A stretch of DNA of 64,000 nt from Apostichopus japonicus (taxonomy: Eukaryota; Echinodermata; Holothuroidea; Aspidochirotida; Stichopodidae): positions 16,369,303 to 16,433,302 of the forward strand of contig NC_092581.1 of the NCBI RefSeq assembly GCF_037975245.1, in the 5' to 3' direction. Position numbers and translations under genes: made by a program. Under the pieces are notes generated by a model that was given only the letters and a program-made list of their open reading frames with translations, was not told the DNA's origin and made no database searches. This document shows, one piece after another, positions 36,677 to 50,000 of the stretch. Positions within the stretch are counted from its first letter, which is position 1. Each line of letters begins with the position of its first letter.

Positions 36677-36995
36677 TAAAGGGTGAGAAGACTCGTGCAA
36701 AAAGAAACGTCTAATGCCGGCAATCTGACCTAGTTTCGAATCCCAGAAAATACACACACAGCTTGCTACCGTCGGTAATTAGACACTAGTGTACAGTCAG
36801 TACATAACAGCTGCGGTCAATACCCACAGCACAGTGTACAAACGATACAGCGATGGACATCTCAGGTCCAGCTAAAGATAACTAGGGATCACGTTTCATT
36901 ACTGTCTGCATTTTTTAGCGACAAGAGAAAAACTTCACTTGCACGCAACGGAAAGTTAACTTTTTAAAGATGGCGGCACACGGAACGCGAACAGT
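36677..36995 (+). mobile_element. TTAAAGGC-family DNA element, degraded copy
   Basis: It is homologous to 54137-54503: AAAGAAACGTCT, GCCGGCAATCTGACCTAG, TACACACACAGCTTGCTACC, GTCGGTAATTAGACACTAGT, GCGATGGACATCTCAG and TTCATTACTGTCTGC, ending in GTTAACTTTTT and GATGGCGGCACACGG. The terminal inverted repeats have decayed in this copy. Confidence 0.8.
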
Positions 36996-37337
36996 TCAAT
37001 CTCCTGGGTGGACATGGAGACAGGTTTGATACTCATAAAGGGTACATGCATTTGTTTTGGCAAAGCTAAGAAGGATTTGTAAGATAATGGATAAACATCT
37101 TTGTGTGAAAGGACTATATCAGATATGTATCGATGTGGATGTCAGGATGTAATTGAAAACATACAAGACAAAATCGAGTCGTTGGTCAGGGTATGAAGAG
37201 CCTCATTTTATATAACTTTGGCGGGATTAATTCATCATCATCTCAGAATCAACTTCTTATATCAATGTTATTAGGAACGTTTGTTTGTCATATGAAAATT
37301 TTGAAGCAGGATTCATATCGCCGATGGTTATAACATA

Positions 37338-37987
37338 GCTATTATGGGGTGCTACTAAAACGAATGACAATTGCCATACACGTAACGAATGACAATATGT
37401 TGTACACACTAAAAATTTGCGTTGACTAAAACGAATGAATTTGCTTCAACCGGATATCACAGTTCAGACTTCGTGGGTATCTGGATCTAGTAAAGTAAGG
37501 AGTACGGACAAGATAAAACACGCACCTTATAGTACGCGAAATTGTAAGTTTGATTTTAAAAAGTAAATTTAACGTCATTTTGCCGTTATTAATTGTTAGA
37601 AACTAACATTACTCCAATCTTGAAACGGCTTCAGTTATCTTTCTATATAAATCTACAGAGGTAAAATGCACAGCACTCAAGCGCATTTTCACACAAAAAC
37701 TTTCCCTGTGGTTTCTATCCGTAAATTACACCAAAACCCTGTAGCCACGTAACACGCGATTTTCCTCAAATCATTTTTTTTATTTGCGCAGAAAACCAAT
37801 AACCGCATTTACTCCACTCCGTTAATCATTCTATCTCCTCTCAACTCTGTCCTTCGTTGTCATTCGTTGTCATTCGCTGTCATTCTCTGTCATTCGCTGT
37901 CATTCGGGAATGATAATTGACCCTGTACAAAGTCAATTGTCATTCGGTCATTCACTGTCATTCGTTTTAGTTTGTCCCGCTATTATG
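37338..37987. mobile_element. 632-bp non-autonomous DNA transposon with 9-bp target duplication
   Basis: The element is 37347-37978. It is flanked by identical GCTATTATG at 37338-37346 and 37979-37987. The ends are inverted repeats: GGGTGCTACTAAAACGAATG on the left and, read inward on the other strand, GGGACAAACTAAAACGAATG on the right. The right sub-terminal region repeats the 9-mer CGAATGACA (as TGTCATTCG) at least six times, and the left has two further copies. This is typical of transposase-binding arrays. No transposase frame is present. An 8-9-bp duplication fits hAT-like or related cut-and-paste elements. The insertion ends about 107 bp before the CCT8 start codon. Confidence 0.85.
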
Positions 37988-38045
37988 AAACCGATACTGC
38001 GCACTTGCCGTGATTAAGATTTTGGCGTGTTTGGCGTCCAAAATT

Positions 38046-38060
38046 GTTCTAGAACATTCA
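38046..38060 (+). promoter_or_regulatory. Perfect heat-shock element in the CCT8 proximal promoter or leader
   Basis: Three contiguous perfect pentamers, gTTCt aGAAc aTTCa, end 26 bases before the CCT8 ATG. Heat-shock factor is known to control cytosolic chaperonin genes in animals and yeast. The tight match and position make HSF regulation of this gene plausible, though it could lie within the transcribed leader. Confidence 0.7.
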
Positions 38061-38085
38061 ATTCATTCAAGACAACACCGTCACC

Positions 38086-41000
38086 ATGGCTCTCAGAGTA
38101 CCAAACGCACCTGGTTTTTCTTCAATGCTCAAAGAGGGAGCAAAGGTTTTAATATTCCCTTAATTATTCATCTAAACGTGTTACAAATCTTGTTATGTAG
38201 TTTTCAAAATTAGCTTATATTTTGCAGTCTGCTTAGCAATCAATACAATGATTACTAGGCCTAGCACGTGTGTGTTCACCAGTGACATCGCCCTTGTTGT
38301 GCACATAGGTTAACGTTAGGCCTAGCCTGGGCTAAAGCCGTTAGTCAACAGAACATTAGGTTAACAGTGTAGGTGGTACACTGAAGGGTTCAGTGCAGTC
38401 TTAACAAGTAACAGTAACACTAGTCAAAAGTAAGGCCGTATGAAAATAAAGGCTAACCACCTTTGCGAAAGGTCTCTGTAGAAATAATACAAAAGGCATA
38501 CAGCAAATTTAACATGCTTGAAACAAAGTTGGCTGGTGAAACGCTTCCATGAGATTTGGCATAGACCTGTTCTTGAGAAAGGGGTTCCAGTGCCATGCTG
38601 CCATAGGTACATACCTCCATACCATTCCACCATTGGTTTCGATCCTTGCCGAGAAAGGGTACTCTTAGTTTTAGTCTCCTAACTTAAATTTCTTACTTGT
38701 TTACTACATCTTGAACTTGTATAGTGACCTATCTAGCTGTGATAAAGCAACATTCTAACAAGTCTGTTTCGACTTCATTTTGTTAGCTGTAAATTGTTCT
38801 TTCAATTATCTAAAGGCTTCATAATTGACACACCTTCTAACATTACTAGCTCTGTGATACAGCAGGCAACCTAAACTTTGTGCAGTCAAGCAGTCAAACA
38901 TTTGATGAGTTTTATCCATTTCAGGTTTATGCTGATCAAATTGTGCTTTTCTTTAAGCTTAAAGTAAACATCCTCACCCCAGTTTTGTGCATTTTTTTGG
39001 CATTTGGAAATCTAACTCCCAAAAAATAACCAAAATTACCTCAGTATAATACCACTACTCTCTGGGACCTGACCTGTCAGCACTTAGAGGCTCAGAGCAT
39101 AGCAAACAGCATCCAAAGTCAATTGATGTATACTAAGGCCTATACTACAGTTAGCGTTTTGATGAATGTGTCAATTTAGGGGTATGAAAAAACTTGGCAA
39201 GGCAGACATTATGTGGTCAATTTCTGCTCAATTGTTCATTAGGTAGGCACAGAACAATAAATAGTTTGAGATCATTACATTTCTGAGGATCTACAAATAT
39301 GAAAAACAAATACAGTTGAGTGATCTCGAGTTTTCGTTGATAGACATCATTAATCAAATCCTTAAGTGCGTCAATTATGAGCCCACTATGCTACTTTTTG
39401 AAGTGCTATCTTCCATTAGTTTACCTACTTCATCTTTACACAACAAGATGTATTTGATGTTCACCAAAGATTATATCTTTTGAGTTAGTTTAGAGACCCA
39501 AGGATCAGGAAGACTTACAGTAGCTTATTTGAGACCCTATCTGTGTTAGATGCAAAGTAGTTGTTTTACTTTATTTTTTATCTGTTGTTTTGATTTTTTA
39601 TAGCACTTTCATGGCTTGGAAGAAGCAGTGTACAGAAATATTGGTGCCTGCAAGGAACTTGCTCAGACGACAAGGTCAGCCTATGGTCCCAATGGAATGA
39701 ACAAAATGGTTATCAACCACATTGATAAGCTCTTTGTAACAAATGATGCAGCAACAATCTTGAAAGAACTTGAGGTATTGTATTTATCATAAAGTCTAAA
39801 AAGAGACCTATTGCTATTGGATCCTTTACTCTTTAAGTACTTTACCTAGAAACAAAACATATGATTATGAATGTAATAAAGCAAAACATTACCATCACAG
39901 TGCTTTACAAGTTTTGTTTCCTTTTGAAGGCAGAAGGAATCTATGCAATATTGATGGCATGTGTGTGCCAGAAGTTTAGTTTATTTTTTAATTCAAAACC
40001 CTTGTTACATGATATCCCAAGGGAATTTGGGATGGACCTCCAAGTGTTGGGAACTACTACCCAGTCGAAGCTATTAATACCATGTCAAGAAGTAACGTTG
40101 TTACTTTTCTTTAGAAACACTGCAATGTGTACTCTTCTGTAATTTCATCATTTGGTGATATTCCCTATTGTCTTGATGAGTTTATGTGTAAAATGTGAAA
40201 ATTTGTTACTACTCATGCTCACGAAAGTTTTGATCAACTGTGTTTGTTTGCTGTGACTTGTGTACAGTGTACTTTAAAGCCTGAGTAATCTCTCTGCAGT
40301 GCTTACTTGTACGCCAGTCAATTTAATTTTACGCCTAGATATCACAAAATTTTGCTCTTGCTTAAAATGAGAAAGTGGGAAATGTGGCCAAGGTCATTTC
40401 AGTTCAAAGAAGAGCTCATTAAGCTCAAAATCTTTGAAAGTGTTATGCTTCCAAAGATGAGGTATGGAAGTTACTGACAGGCCTCCATACTTTGTAAGAG
40501 GACAATGTTGAGACAAGCAACAATAAAATTAGGTTGTTATCTGTTACACACAGAAAACTTGTCTTCCATTATGCATGACCATTATAGATGGTAAAAGTCA
40601 ATTAAAATGCATCATCACAAATGTTCAAGTCAGTGGAACTCAATATTTTTTTCATGTCAGTGAAACAATAATTTATGTAGGGCTTATAAGAATGATATCT
40701 CTAGAAGATAAAGATTGGGTTAGGGCTAACCCTAACACCTATCTTATTACTGGTCCTCAAAGCCACAATGCACTTCTGTTTATTTTTAAATATTTCTTTT
40801 GCAGGTTCAACATCCTGCAGCTAAAATGCTAGTCCTAGCAACACAGCAGATGGAGCAAGAGGTCGGTGATGGAACAAACTTTGTTATGGTCTTTGCTGGT
40901 GCTCTCTTGGAATATGCCGAGGATTTGCTGAGAATGGTATGAACAAAATAATTCTATGAGAAATTTCCAGAAGCCATCGTTTTCTCTCAAAATATTTTAA

Positions 41001-44000
41001 GTTTGGCACAGTTATGTTCTCACTGAATTAAATATATGCATACTCAGATTGCAATCAAATTAAGTGACTTGCATTGTTTGCAGATAAGGTATGACAACTA
41101 TTTGGAACAAAGCTGTATATCTCAATTGTGTCTTTCTTTGATCAAAATGTTTTTCATTTTAAAATGCTTTTTGTTGTAAAATTCTAGGTGTATTGTTGAG
41201 AAAGTATTTGCTACATCTTGTTAGCTGTGCACCATTTAAAGTCTTCTATTTCATAACACTAATCCTATGCCCATCAGCACTATGGCTAATATGTCTGCTA
41301 CTAGGAGAAATGGATGTAGTGCTTGTGTGACCTACAGTATGACATCATTAGTCAAAGGTCAAATCATTAAAATCAGCAGTTTGGGTTTCATGCTCATACC
41401 AAAATGACAGGATGGCTGAAACCATCCAAGCCCATGTTGGATATCAGACTGCAAGTTTATAGCTCATTAAAAATGCATGTTAAATGCAGGTCAGCATGTG
41501 CAAACTACTCTTTAGTTACAAGGCATATTAACTTTAAACTTGGGTATGTGCCTGGGACATCACTCATTGTTGTGAACATGAGATCAGTAAAATTCAATTG
41601 ATAGTCAAGCAGTTATTTTACGATGCTTAAGCGACCACAAATGTGGGGCAGAAGCCTGCAAGGTTTTATGGATTACAAGTTTCATGTTGGGTGGCTTCCA
41701 ATTCAACAAGATGAGACCTGCCATAGCTTGCCTACTTACTAGTAATTTAACTTAACTTGTAGTATCTGTTTTCTTATTGCAAATTCAGGGTTTGTCTCCA
41801 ACAGAAGTTATTGAAGGCTACGAGATTGCTTTGAAGAAAGCACTTGAAATTCTTCCAGGTAATGAGACCAAGTTTATTGTTTCTTTCTCTAGACACAATG
41901 TAGACTTACTATAACAATTACATGTGATCTCGTAAAATATTGTTTATAGTTTTCATTAGTGAACACAACAGACGGTGATGTCAAGGAAGTCTATTATCTG
42001 TTTAAGGCCTATTCCAATGGCTGAATTAGACCTGCTTTTAAATAAATAAGTTGGGAATTTCCAGCAATTTTTTTGGACAAGACCACATCCGAGTAGCATT
42101 TTGTATGGTGAAAATTGAAACTTCAGATTTGGTGATGTTTTTTTGGCATCTGTAAACATCAGTGTGAATGATTTCATCATAGCACTTCAGATGCAAAGTT
42201 TTTTCTTTTTTTTTTCATTTTTTCTATGTTTTACTCACTTATTCACAGATGAGAATAATATTAGTACTACAAAAATGTTTTGATGAAATTCTAAGTACAG
42301 AGAACATTGACAGCTAGACGAACGTTCCAAATGTATCATACTTCAAGAATAAATCAATATCAGGACAATTATAACAGGAAATTAGAGCAACTGAAGAACA
42401 CTGCCAATTATGACATCACTGAACATCTTCTGTCATCCACTCCCAGAAGAATCATGGGTTTAGCCAGTAAAAAAATATGTTGCATTCACTCAACCATATA
42501 TTAGTAAGCAGCAAGATATTAGGATAGAACATTTTGAAATATATTTGTCTTTAAGATCAGTGTTACATTGCCTCCCACTGGAATATCCCTTTTATCATAA
42601 ATTCGTAGGGTCTTCAAAACTTTCATCATAGAGGTATCTACTCTAGTTAAGTTTATATGAATATGGTAGAAATTGCAAACTTATCTGGTAGGTGGTTCTT
42701 GAAAATAGTTATCTGGTAGGTGGTTCTTTATCATAACATAAATTCTAAGGTGTTCAAAACTTTCATCATAGAGGTATCTACTCCAGTTAAGTTCATATGA
42801 ATATGGATATGGTACAAATTGCAACTTATCTGGTAGGTGGTTTTTGAAAATCCCTTTCAAGAAGTGATATTTTTCTGATTTCTCTGTCCTTCTTCTTTCA
42901 GAGATATCCTGCGGATCCTTAAAGGATTTATGTGATGCCAGCGAAGTGACAAGCGCAATCCGTACAGCAATCATGAGCAAACAGTATGGAAATGAAGATT
43001 TCCTTGCAAAGCTTGTAGCACAGGCCTGTAGTAAGTACATATGCGCACCTTTATGGAGTAATCACAACCCCAAACATTCAGTGTGGAGGGGACAATACCC
43101 TCTTGAAAGACGGTGCTTCATTTTGTAAAAAAGACTGTGTAGGCATATCGTTGTATGGAAGGTGTGATGTTTGCATGTTTATAATTGCTACATGTATTAC
43201 CATATGCTTGTTTCAGTATAATACTGCTGTGTTCCAAAAGGAGACAAAAGATTTTTTTTTAATAGAATTTGAGATTTTTATGATAAAGCTGTATTTTGCA
43301 TCAAGCAGAGGAAGAAGCCAGAAGCCATGTAGGATTGACCTGAACAGATGTATCTGATCAAACCTATTCAACTTCTTTATAATTAACCAAATTACAACTG
43401 TTGTTTTTACCTTCAAGGGGGTCAACATCATGGCATTAATGCACCTTTGAGGTTTGATTTATTTACCCTTTTATAAGATATTGCAATCATCTAACCATCT
43501 CAATTTTTCTCTTCTTTCGCAGTTTCAGTCTACACCAAATCAAAAACTTTCAATGTGGATAATGTGAGAGTTGCCAAAATCTTGGTGAGTCACCACACAC
43601 TTCTCTTGGGTGAAAGTGATGATTGTTTTACTTTTCTAAGACGCTTGATAAAAAGTTTCTTTCTTCCCTGCATTTGTCGCAGAGACATCGGTTCTATAAT
43701 ATGACAATTAAAACGGGACAAATTAAGTCAAGGCTTTAATATCCTGCCTTTCACGATATGAGTAATAGATTTTGTCTGAATTTAACAATTGTTAAAGAGA
43801 ATGTCTGATGAGTCTGTGACTCTATTGATATACATTAGGAGTTTATTGCAATGTATTGGATGCAATCTGTCAATCACAGCAGTTCAAATTTACTTTTTTC
43901 ATTGCCTGGATATTACACAATTATTTTCATTTCTGCACATATGTGGAGTTTTTGAATGTGGAAAATGGGGGGCGAGGGCTTGTCTTTTTCAAAGCAAAGC

Positions 44001-47000
44001 TAACCCAAAGATTTTGAAAATGTTTCTTGTCCAAGTTTTGTGACAAGCAGCAGTATGTCAATATGGTTCTATTATGTTACACACAGAGACAACAGGGTTC
44101 ATGGTTTCTGAAAGTTGATAGTTTACACAAGTCACTTTGCAAAAGTCAATCGAGCTGCAACATCGTTGATGTTCTGTTTAATTTTATTCCCCCCCCCCCC
44201 AACCCTACCACTTCACTTTTGGGGAAGGGCCTTAAGGTGTATATTTCTTGTTTGATAGCTATCATTCCCTTTCGTTTCTCATTTCTGTTTTTGCTTGCAT
44301 TGAGGATGCTCATGATGTGTTATTTTTACAGGGTTCCGGTGTCCTCAGTTCATCTGTAGTACAAGGTATGGTCTTTAAGAAGACCATAGATGGTGATGTA
44401 ACGAAGATAGAAAAAGGCAAGATTGCTGTCTACTCATGTCCAGTAGATTCCTCTAGCACAGAAACTAAGGTAAGGACTCTTCTTTTACCAGAGCTGAAAG
44501 CAGGACCAATAAACTGGCTGGCTGTGCTTTCAATGTTCTGCCTAACACAGGCATGAAGATAATACAATGTTAGCTCCTTGTAAAATGTCACACCAGGTGG
44601 CCTAGCCAATGTCAGTTTACTTTGATAGAATATTGTGCAAAACTGGGAGATGGAAGAAAGCGAGCAGTGTAAATGTGATTATGTAGTATTTGGATCCCAA
44701 ATAGTGGATACTTAATGCAATACTCACAAGAATACATTCTATTTTGCAATAAAGGGTGCCCTTAGGTTAGGTAACACTTCAATTCCAAATACTACATATT
44801 TCATGCAATGTAGAGTGCCCTTTGGTAAGGTTACACTTCCATCCCAAATACTACATATTGAGTGCAAAAAAAGGTGCCCTTTGGTAAGGTAACACTTCCA
44901 ATCCCAAATACTGCATATTACATGCAATGGAGGGTGCCCTTTGGTAAGATAACACTTCAGTACAAAATACTACATATTTAATGCAGTAAAGGGTGCCCTC
45001 ATGTAAGGGACAACACTTCAATCCCAATTACTACATGTTGAATGCAATAATGGGTGCCTTATGTAAGGGAACACTTCAATCCCAAATACTACATATTTCA
45101 TGCAGTAAAGGGTTCCCTCATGTGAGGGAACAACACTTCAATCCCAAATACTACATATTGAATGCAATAAAGGGTATCTTATGTAAGGGAACACTTCAAT
45201 CCCAATTACTACATACTATGGATGCCTTTAGATAATGAGAGACAAACAGGTGAGTCGCAGTTATTGTAGCATAGCTGATGAAGAGTATTTCCATTAACAC
45301 TGTGAAGGCTGATCTGATAATGCCATTTATGATACAAGTTTAATCAGGTTCAATTTCTATCTCTCTCTCTCTGTTTTGTCTTGCAGGGTACTGTTTTGAT
45401 AAAGAATGCAAAAGAGTTGTTAAACTATAGCAAAGAAGAAGAGAATGTGCTTGAAACAGTAAGTAGAACGGTTTATCTTATATGTTTGTTTACAAGTACA
45501 TCTTACCAGCTGATGCCTCATAATAGTGATGGATTCCTGCTACATTTGAGTGCAATCTGTATGTAAAACACCAAAGGTCACAGAAATGTTGACTATTGAA
45601 TCCTAATTCAGTCCTCTCCCACCCTGAAAAGAGTCACAGTCAAGCAAAAGACTTACTTAGTTCAGAGGCTCATTGTGACTCAAGGTATGTAGCAAAGGAA
45701 GAGGCTGCGACTGTCAGATAACCATCCCATTCTGGAACTTTGGCAGGTGGAGAGAGTTTGTGACATATTCTAAAGTGATTACTACCAGTTACCTTTAATG
45801 TATATGTCGATGAAGCTTAACCTAACTATAGACATGTCGTCCATGTTACAAATTTGAATCCTTTTTGTCACGGTGATGCTGTGACGTGATAAACAGGGCT
45901 CTCACACCTTTGGCTTTCATTTTTATCTTTTCACAGCAAATTAGGGTGATAGCTGAAACTGGTGTGAAGGTTGTCGTAGCTGGAGGTAAAATCGGAGATA
46001 TGGCCCTCCATTTCCTGAACAAGTATAACCTGATGGCAGTGAGACTAACATCAAAGTGGGATTTGAGGAGAGTGGCCCGCTTGATCAGAGCTACCGTACT
46101 TCCCAGACTTGTGAGTAAAGTTCATAATATCCAAAAGTTTAGATATAAGGTTTGAGAGGCTATAAGTTAATGGCGATGTGGCTGACATCAAAGTGGGATT
46201 TGAGGAGAGTGGCCCGCTTGATCAGAGCTACCGTACTTCCCAGAAATTTTTAATGATGTATGTATGAAGGGATATATGTGGTTTTGAAATGGTATATTTG
46301 CATACGGTAATTAATTGTTTTGTAGAGGACTCACAGTCATACCTATAAAAGAGGGTGTCTTGAAAGAGTAAAGCACATGCTTGTCTTGCATATTACGTTG
46401 GTGTGGTTGGATGATGATCACTCCGGTAGTAAACGTTGTCTTGTTCCCCGTCTCTTAGACCCCACCCACAGAACAGGAAGCCGGTTTCTGCGATCAGGTA
46501 TTCGTCTCAGAGGTTGGTGACACTCCAGTTGTAATATTTCAACAAGGTAAGATGAATACAACTTTGGTCGTGGTATACTCTGTCTTATAGTAAAGTCCAG
46601 ACCACAGTCATCTACCCAATTGGGTAGATGATTGTGATGGTTTATTCAAAGGTGTGAATATATTACAAGTTCGTCACTGAAATTTACTTAGTCTACTCCT
46701 TACGTTAAGTTATGTATTGAATGTTGTTGTATTCTTGCCAATACTATTGCCAATGGCTATACAGGTGTTTGTGAGACGTGCATACAGTATACTCAATCAA
46801 GGCTCATAAAAATTACGTGGCACTGACTAAAGAACTCAGTAAATTTGATATTGAAACAAGGAAACAATAAAGGAGAGATTCTATGGAAAGTACTACAAAC
46901 ATATTTTTCTAATCACTTTTATGCTCAGAAGTTCGAAATATGAGATCAACATAAGTTGTAAGTCTGAGAAGTCTGTATACAAAAACCCTTATGCAATTGG

Positions 47001-50000
47001 TGGAAGTCGAAAGTGTGGAAACCTTGAACACAAAAAGAGTGGAACATAAAATTTGGATGAACTTCACACATGGTATGTAGATCCACCTAAGTGAGTGCAA
47101 GATCCCTGCCGGTTTCTGTAGAGGTCAAAGGTCCTTTGTGGTTAAACAGAGGCCAAAGTCTCAAAAATGTTGTAAAACATGATAACTTTAAGAGTAAAGC
47201 TTGGAACTTTATACTGCGGAAGTGGATTTACACTACGTAGTACAAGGAACATGTTTATACAGGTGCATGAGACTATCATGAGGTGTTCTATGATTGTCTT
47301 TGTTAGATGCTGATGAGAATGCAGTCTCCACAGTGGTGATCAGAGGATCAACGGAGAACATAATGGATGATGTGGAGAGGGCTGTAGATGATGGAGTGAA
47401 TACATTCAAGAGCCTTACAAAGGTATCATAAAAGAGATTAAATAAATCTAGGTATAAGGAATAGGTTTTTGTAAATAACTTTACTTGATGATGTAGAGAG
47501 GGCTGTAGATGATGGAGTGAACACATTCAAGAGCCTTACAAAGGTATCATAAAAGAGATTAAATAAATCTAGGTATAAGTAATAGGTGTTTGTAAATAAC
47601 TTTAATGGATGATGTAGAGAGGGCTGTAGATGATGGAGTGAACACATTCAAGAGCCTTACAAAGGTATCATTAAAGAGATGAAATAAATCTAGGTATAAG
47701 GAATAGGTTTTTGTAAATAACTTTAATGGATGATGTAGAGAGGGCTGTAGATGATGGAGTGAACACATTCAAGAGCCTTACAAAGGTATCATAAAAGATA
47801 TTAAATAAATCTAGGTATGAGGAATAGGTGTTTGTAAATAACTTTACTTGATGATGTAGAGAGGGCTGTAGATGATGGAGTGAACACATTCAAGAGCCTT
47901 ACAAAGGTATCATAAACGAGATTAAGTAAATCTAGGTATAAGGAATAGGTGTTTGTAAATAACTTTACTTGATGATGTAGAGAGGGCTGTAGATGATGGA
48001 GTGAACACATTCAAGAGCCTTACAAAGGTATCATAAAAGAGATGAAATAAATCTAGGTTTAAGGAATAGGTGTTTGTAAATAACTTTAATGGATGATGTA
48101 GAGAGGGCTGTAGATGATGGAGTGAACACATTCAAGAGCCTTACAAAGGTATCATAAAAGAGATTAAATAAATCTAGGTATGAGGAATAGGTGTTTGTAA
48201 ATAACTTCAATTTATGATATACACATTCAAGGCCCTTAGGTATCATAAAAGAGATTAAGTAAATGTAAGTAGCAGGAATAGGTGTTTCAAATAACTTTAA
48301 TTTATCATATACACATTCAAGGCCCTTACAAAGGTATCATAAAAGAGTTTTAAGTAAATGTAGGTAAAAGTAATTGGTCCAATTCAAAGTGATTCAAATA
48401 AAGTTTATTTATGATACGATTGAAGCAAATCGAGCAAAAATATATAAAAAATTCTTTTCATTTCATCATAACAGGATAAACGGTTTCTACCTGGTGCCGG
48501 TGCTACAGAGATAGAACTAGCGAAGCAACTGGCTTCTTACGGTGAAACCATTCCAGGCTTGGCTCAATATGCTATCAAGCAGTATGCTCAGGCATTTGAA
48601 GCTCTTCCTAGAGCATTGGCAGAAAATGCAGGAGTCAAATCAACAGAGGTCCTATCCAAGTTGTACGCTGCTCATCAAAGTGGCAACTCTAAAATTGGCT
48701 TTGATATTGAGGTATGTTTCAATCAGCTACTCATAAAGTCGACTTTGATATAGAGGTATGTTGTTTCAGTCGGCAACTCTAAAGTTGGCTTCGATGTTGA
48801 GGTATGTTTTTTCAGTTGGCAACTCTAAAGTTGGCTTCGATGTTGAGGTATGTTGTTTCAGTCAGCAACTCTAAAGTTGACTTTGATATAGAGGTATGTT
48901 GTTTCAGTCGGCAACTCTAAAGTTGGCTTCGATGTTGAGGTATGTTGTTTCAGTTGGCAACTCTAAAGTTGGCTTCGATGTTGAGGTATGTTGTTTCAGT
49001 CAGCAACTCTAAAGTTGGCTTTAATATTGAGGTATGTTGTTTCAGTCGGCAACTCTAAAGTTGGCTTCGATGTTGAGGTATGTTGTTTCAGTTGGCAACT
49101 CTAAAGTTGGCTTCGATGTTGAGGTATGTTGTTTCAGTCAGCAACTCTAAAGTTGGCTTTAATATTGAGGTATGTTGTTTCAGTCGGCAATTCTAAAATT
49201 GGCTTTGATGTTGATGTATGTTTCAATCCCCATGCTAAAGTCCGCTTTGATATTGAGGATATGTTTCAATCGTATCACTATATGAGCCCTTCCCTATGTA
49301 AGACATAGAATCGGAGAGAGATTTTAATTTATGCAGGAGCATGTAAAGTGACTCTGTGTCCAAGTGTGTCAGTCGAGTCTCTCCATGATCTCTAAAATAA
49401 AACAAATGTTCGAAGCAAAAAAAAGCAACCATAATTTAAACATTTTCTTCATTTCAAAGTGATGTAAAATCTGCTAGCAATGATTATAATTAGTATCAAT
49501 TCTATCAGCTGGCCACTTTGTTTATTGTATATATTGTATATTGTATCATATATCTAGATTGAGTAACAAAGCATTTCACTCCACTAGTGGTCAAAATACA
49601 AAGAAGAGTTTTCTACAATACATGCATGCCACTAATAAGGATCCATCAATAACACATGTGATTCATACGATAAATGCTAAAACATGAAGCATTACACTGA
49701 ATAAAGTAATGTTTTGTAGAAGAAATATTAACGTATCAAAAGCAAAATCTGTTTTGACTACCACTATAGTGCTCTTCAGCAAAAATGGAAACTCGTATGT
49801 AAGTTTTGGCAGTTACCTTAAATAGGCCTATCCTTATGTTATACTGCTTTTATGTAGCAATAAAGCCTACCCCTGTCTGTAAAACTGCCTTGTGGGCAAA
49901 ATACTTGAACCTCAGAGACCAAGAAATGGCAATATTAAAACTTTATTTGCATAACAAGAAGGTTTTCATCCTCTTGTGTCATTCACTGGTTTCTTTGGCT

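Noticed and set aside
36970-37029. ATGGCGGC with good start context and a short open frame, looking like a first exon
   Set aside because: The sequence GATGGCGGCACACGG is the end of the TTAAAGGC-family element (compare the rc of 57335-57352 and 54467-54477), so it is transposon sequence.
36089-37337. A protein-coding gene driven by the heat-shock promoter cassette
   Set aside because: No open frame of note or splice-linked exons follow. The stretch is mostly transposon copies, so only the promoter-like signal is reported.
47233-48246. Seven near-identical minus-strand open frames
   Set aside because: They are antisense shadows of the 121-bp array derived from CCT8 exon 11.
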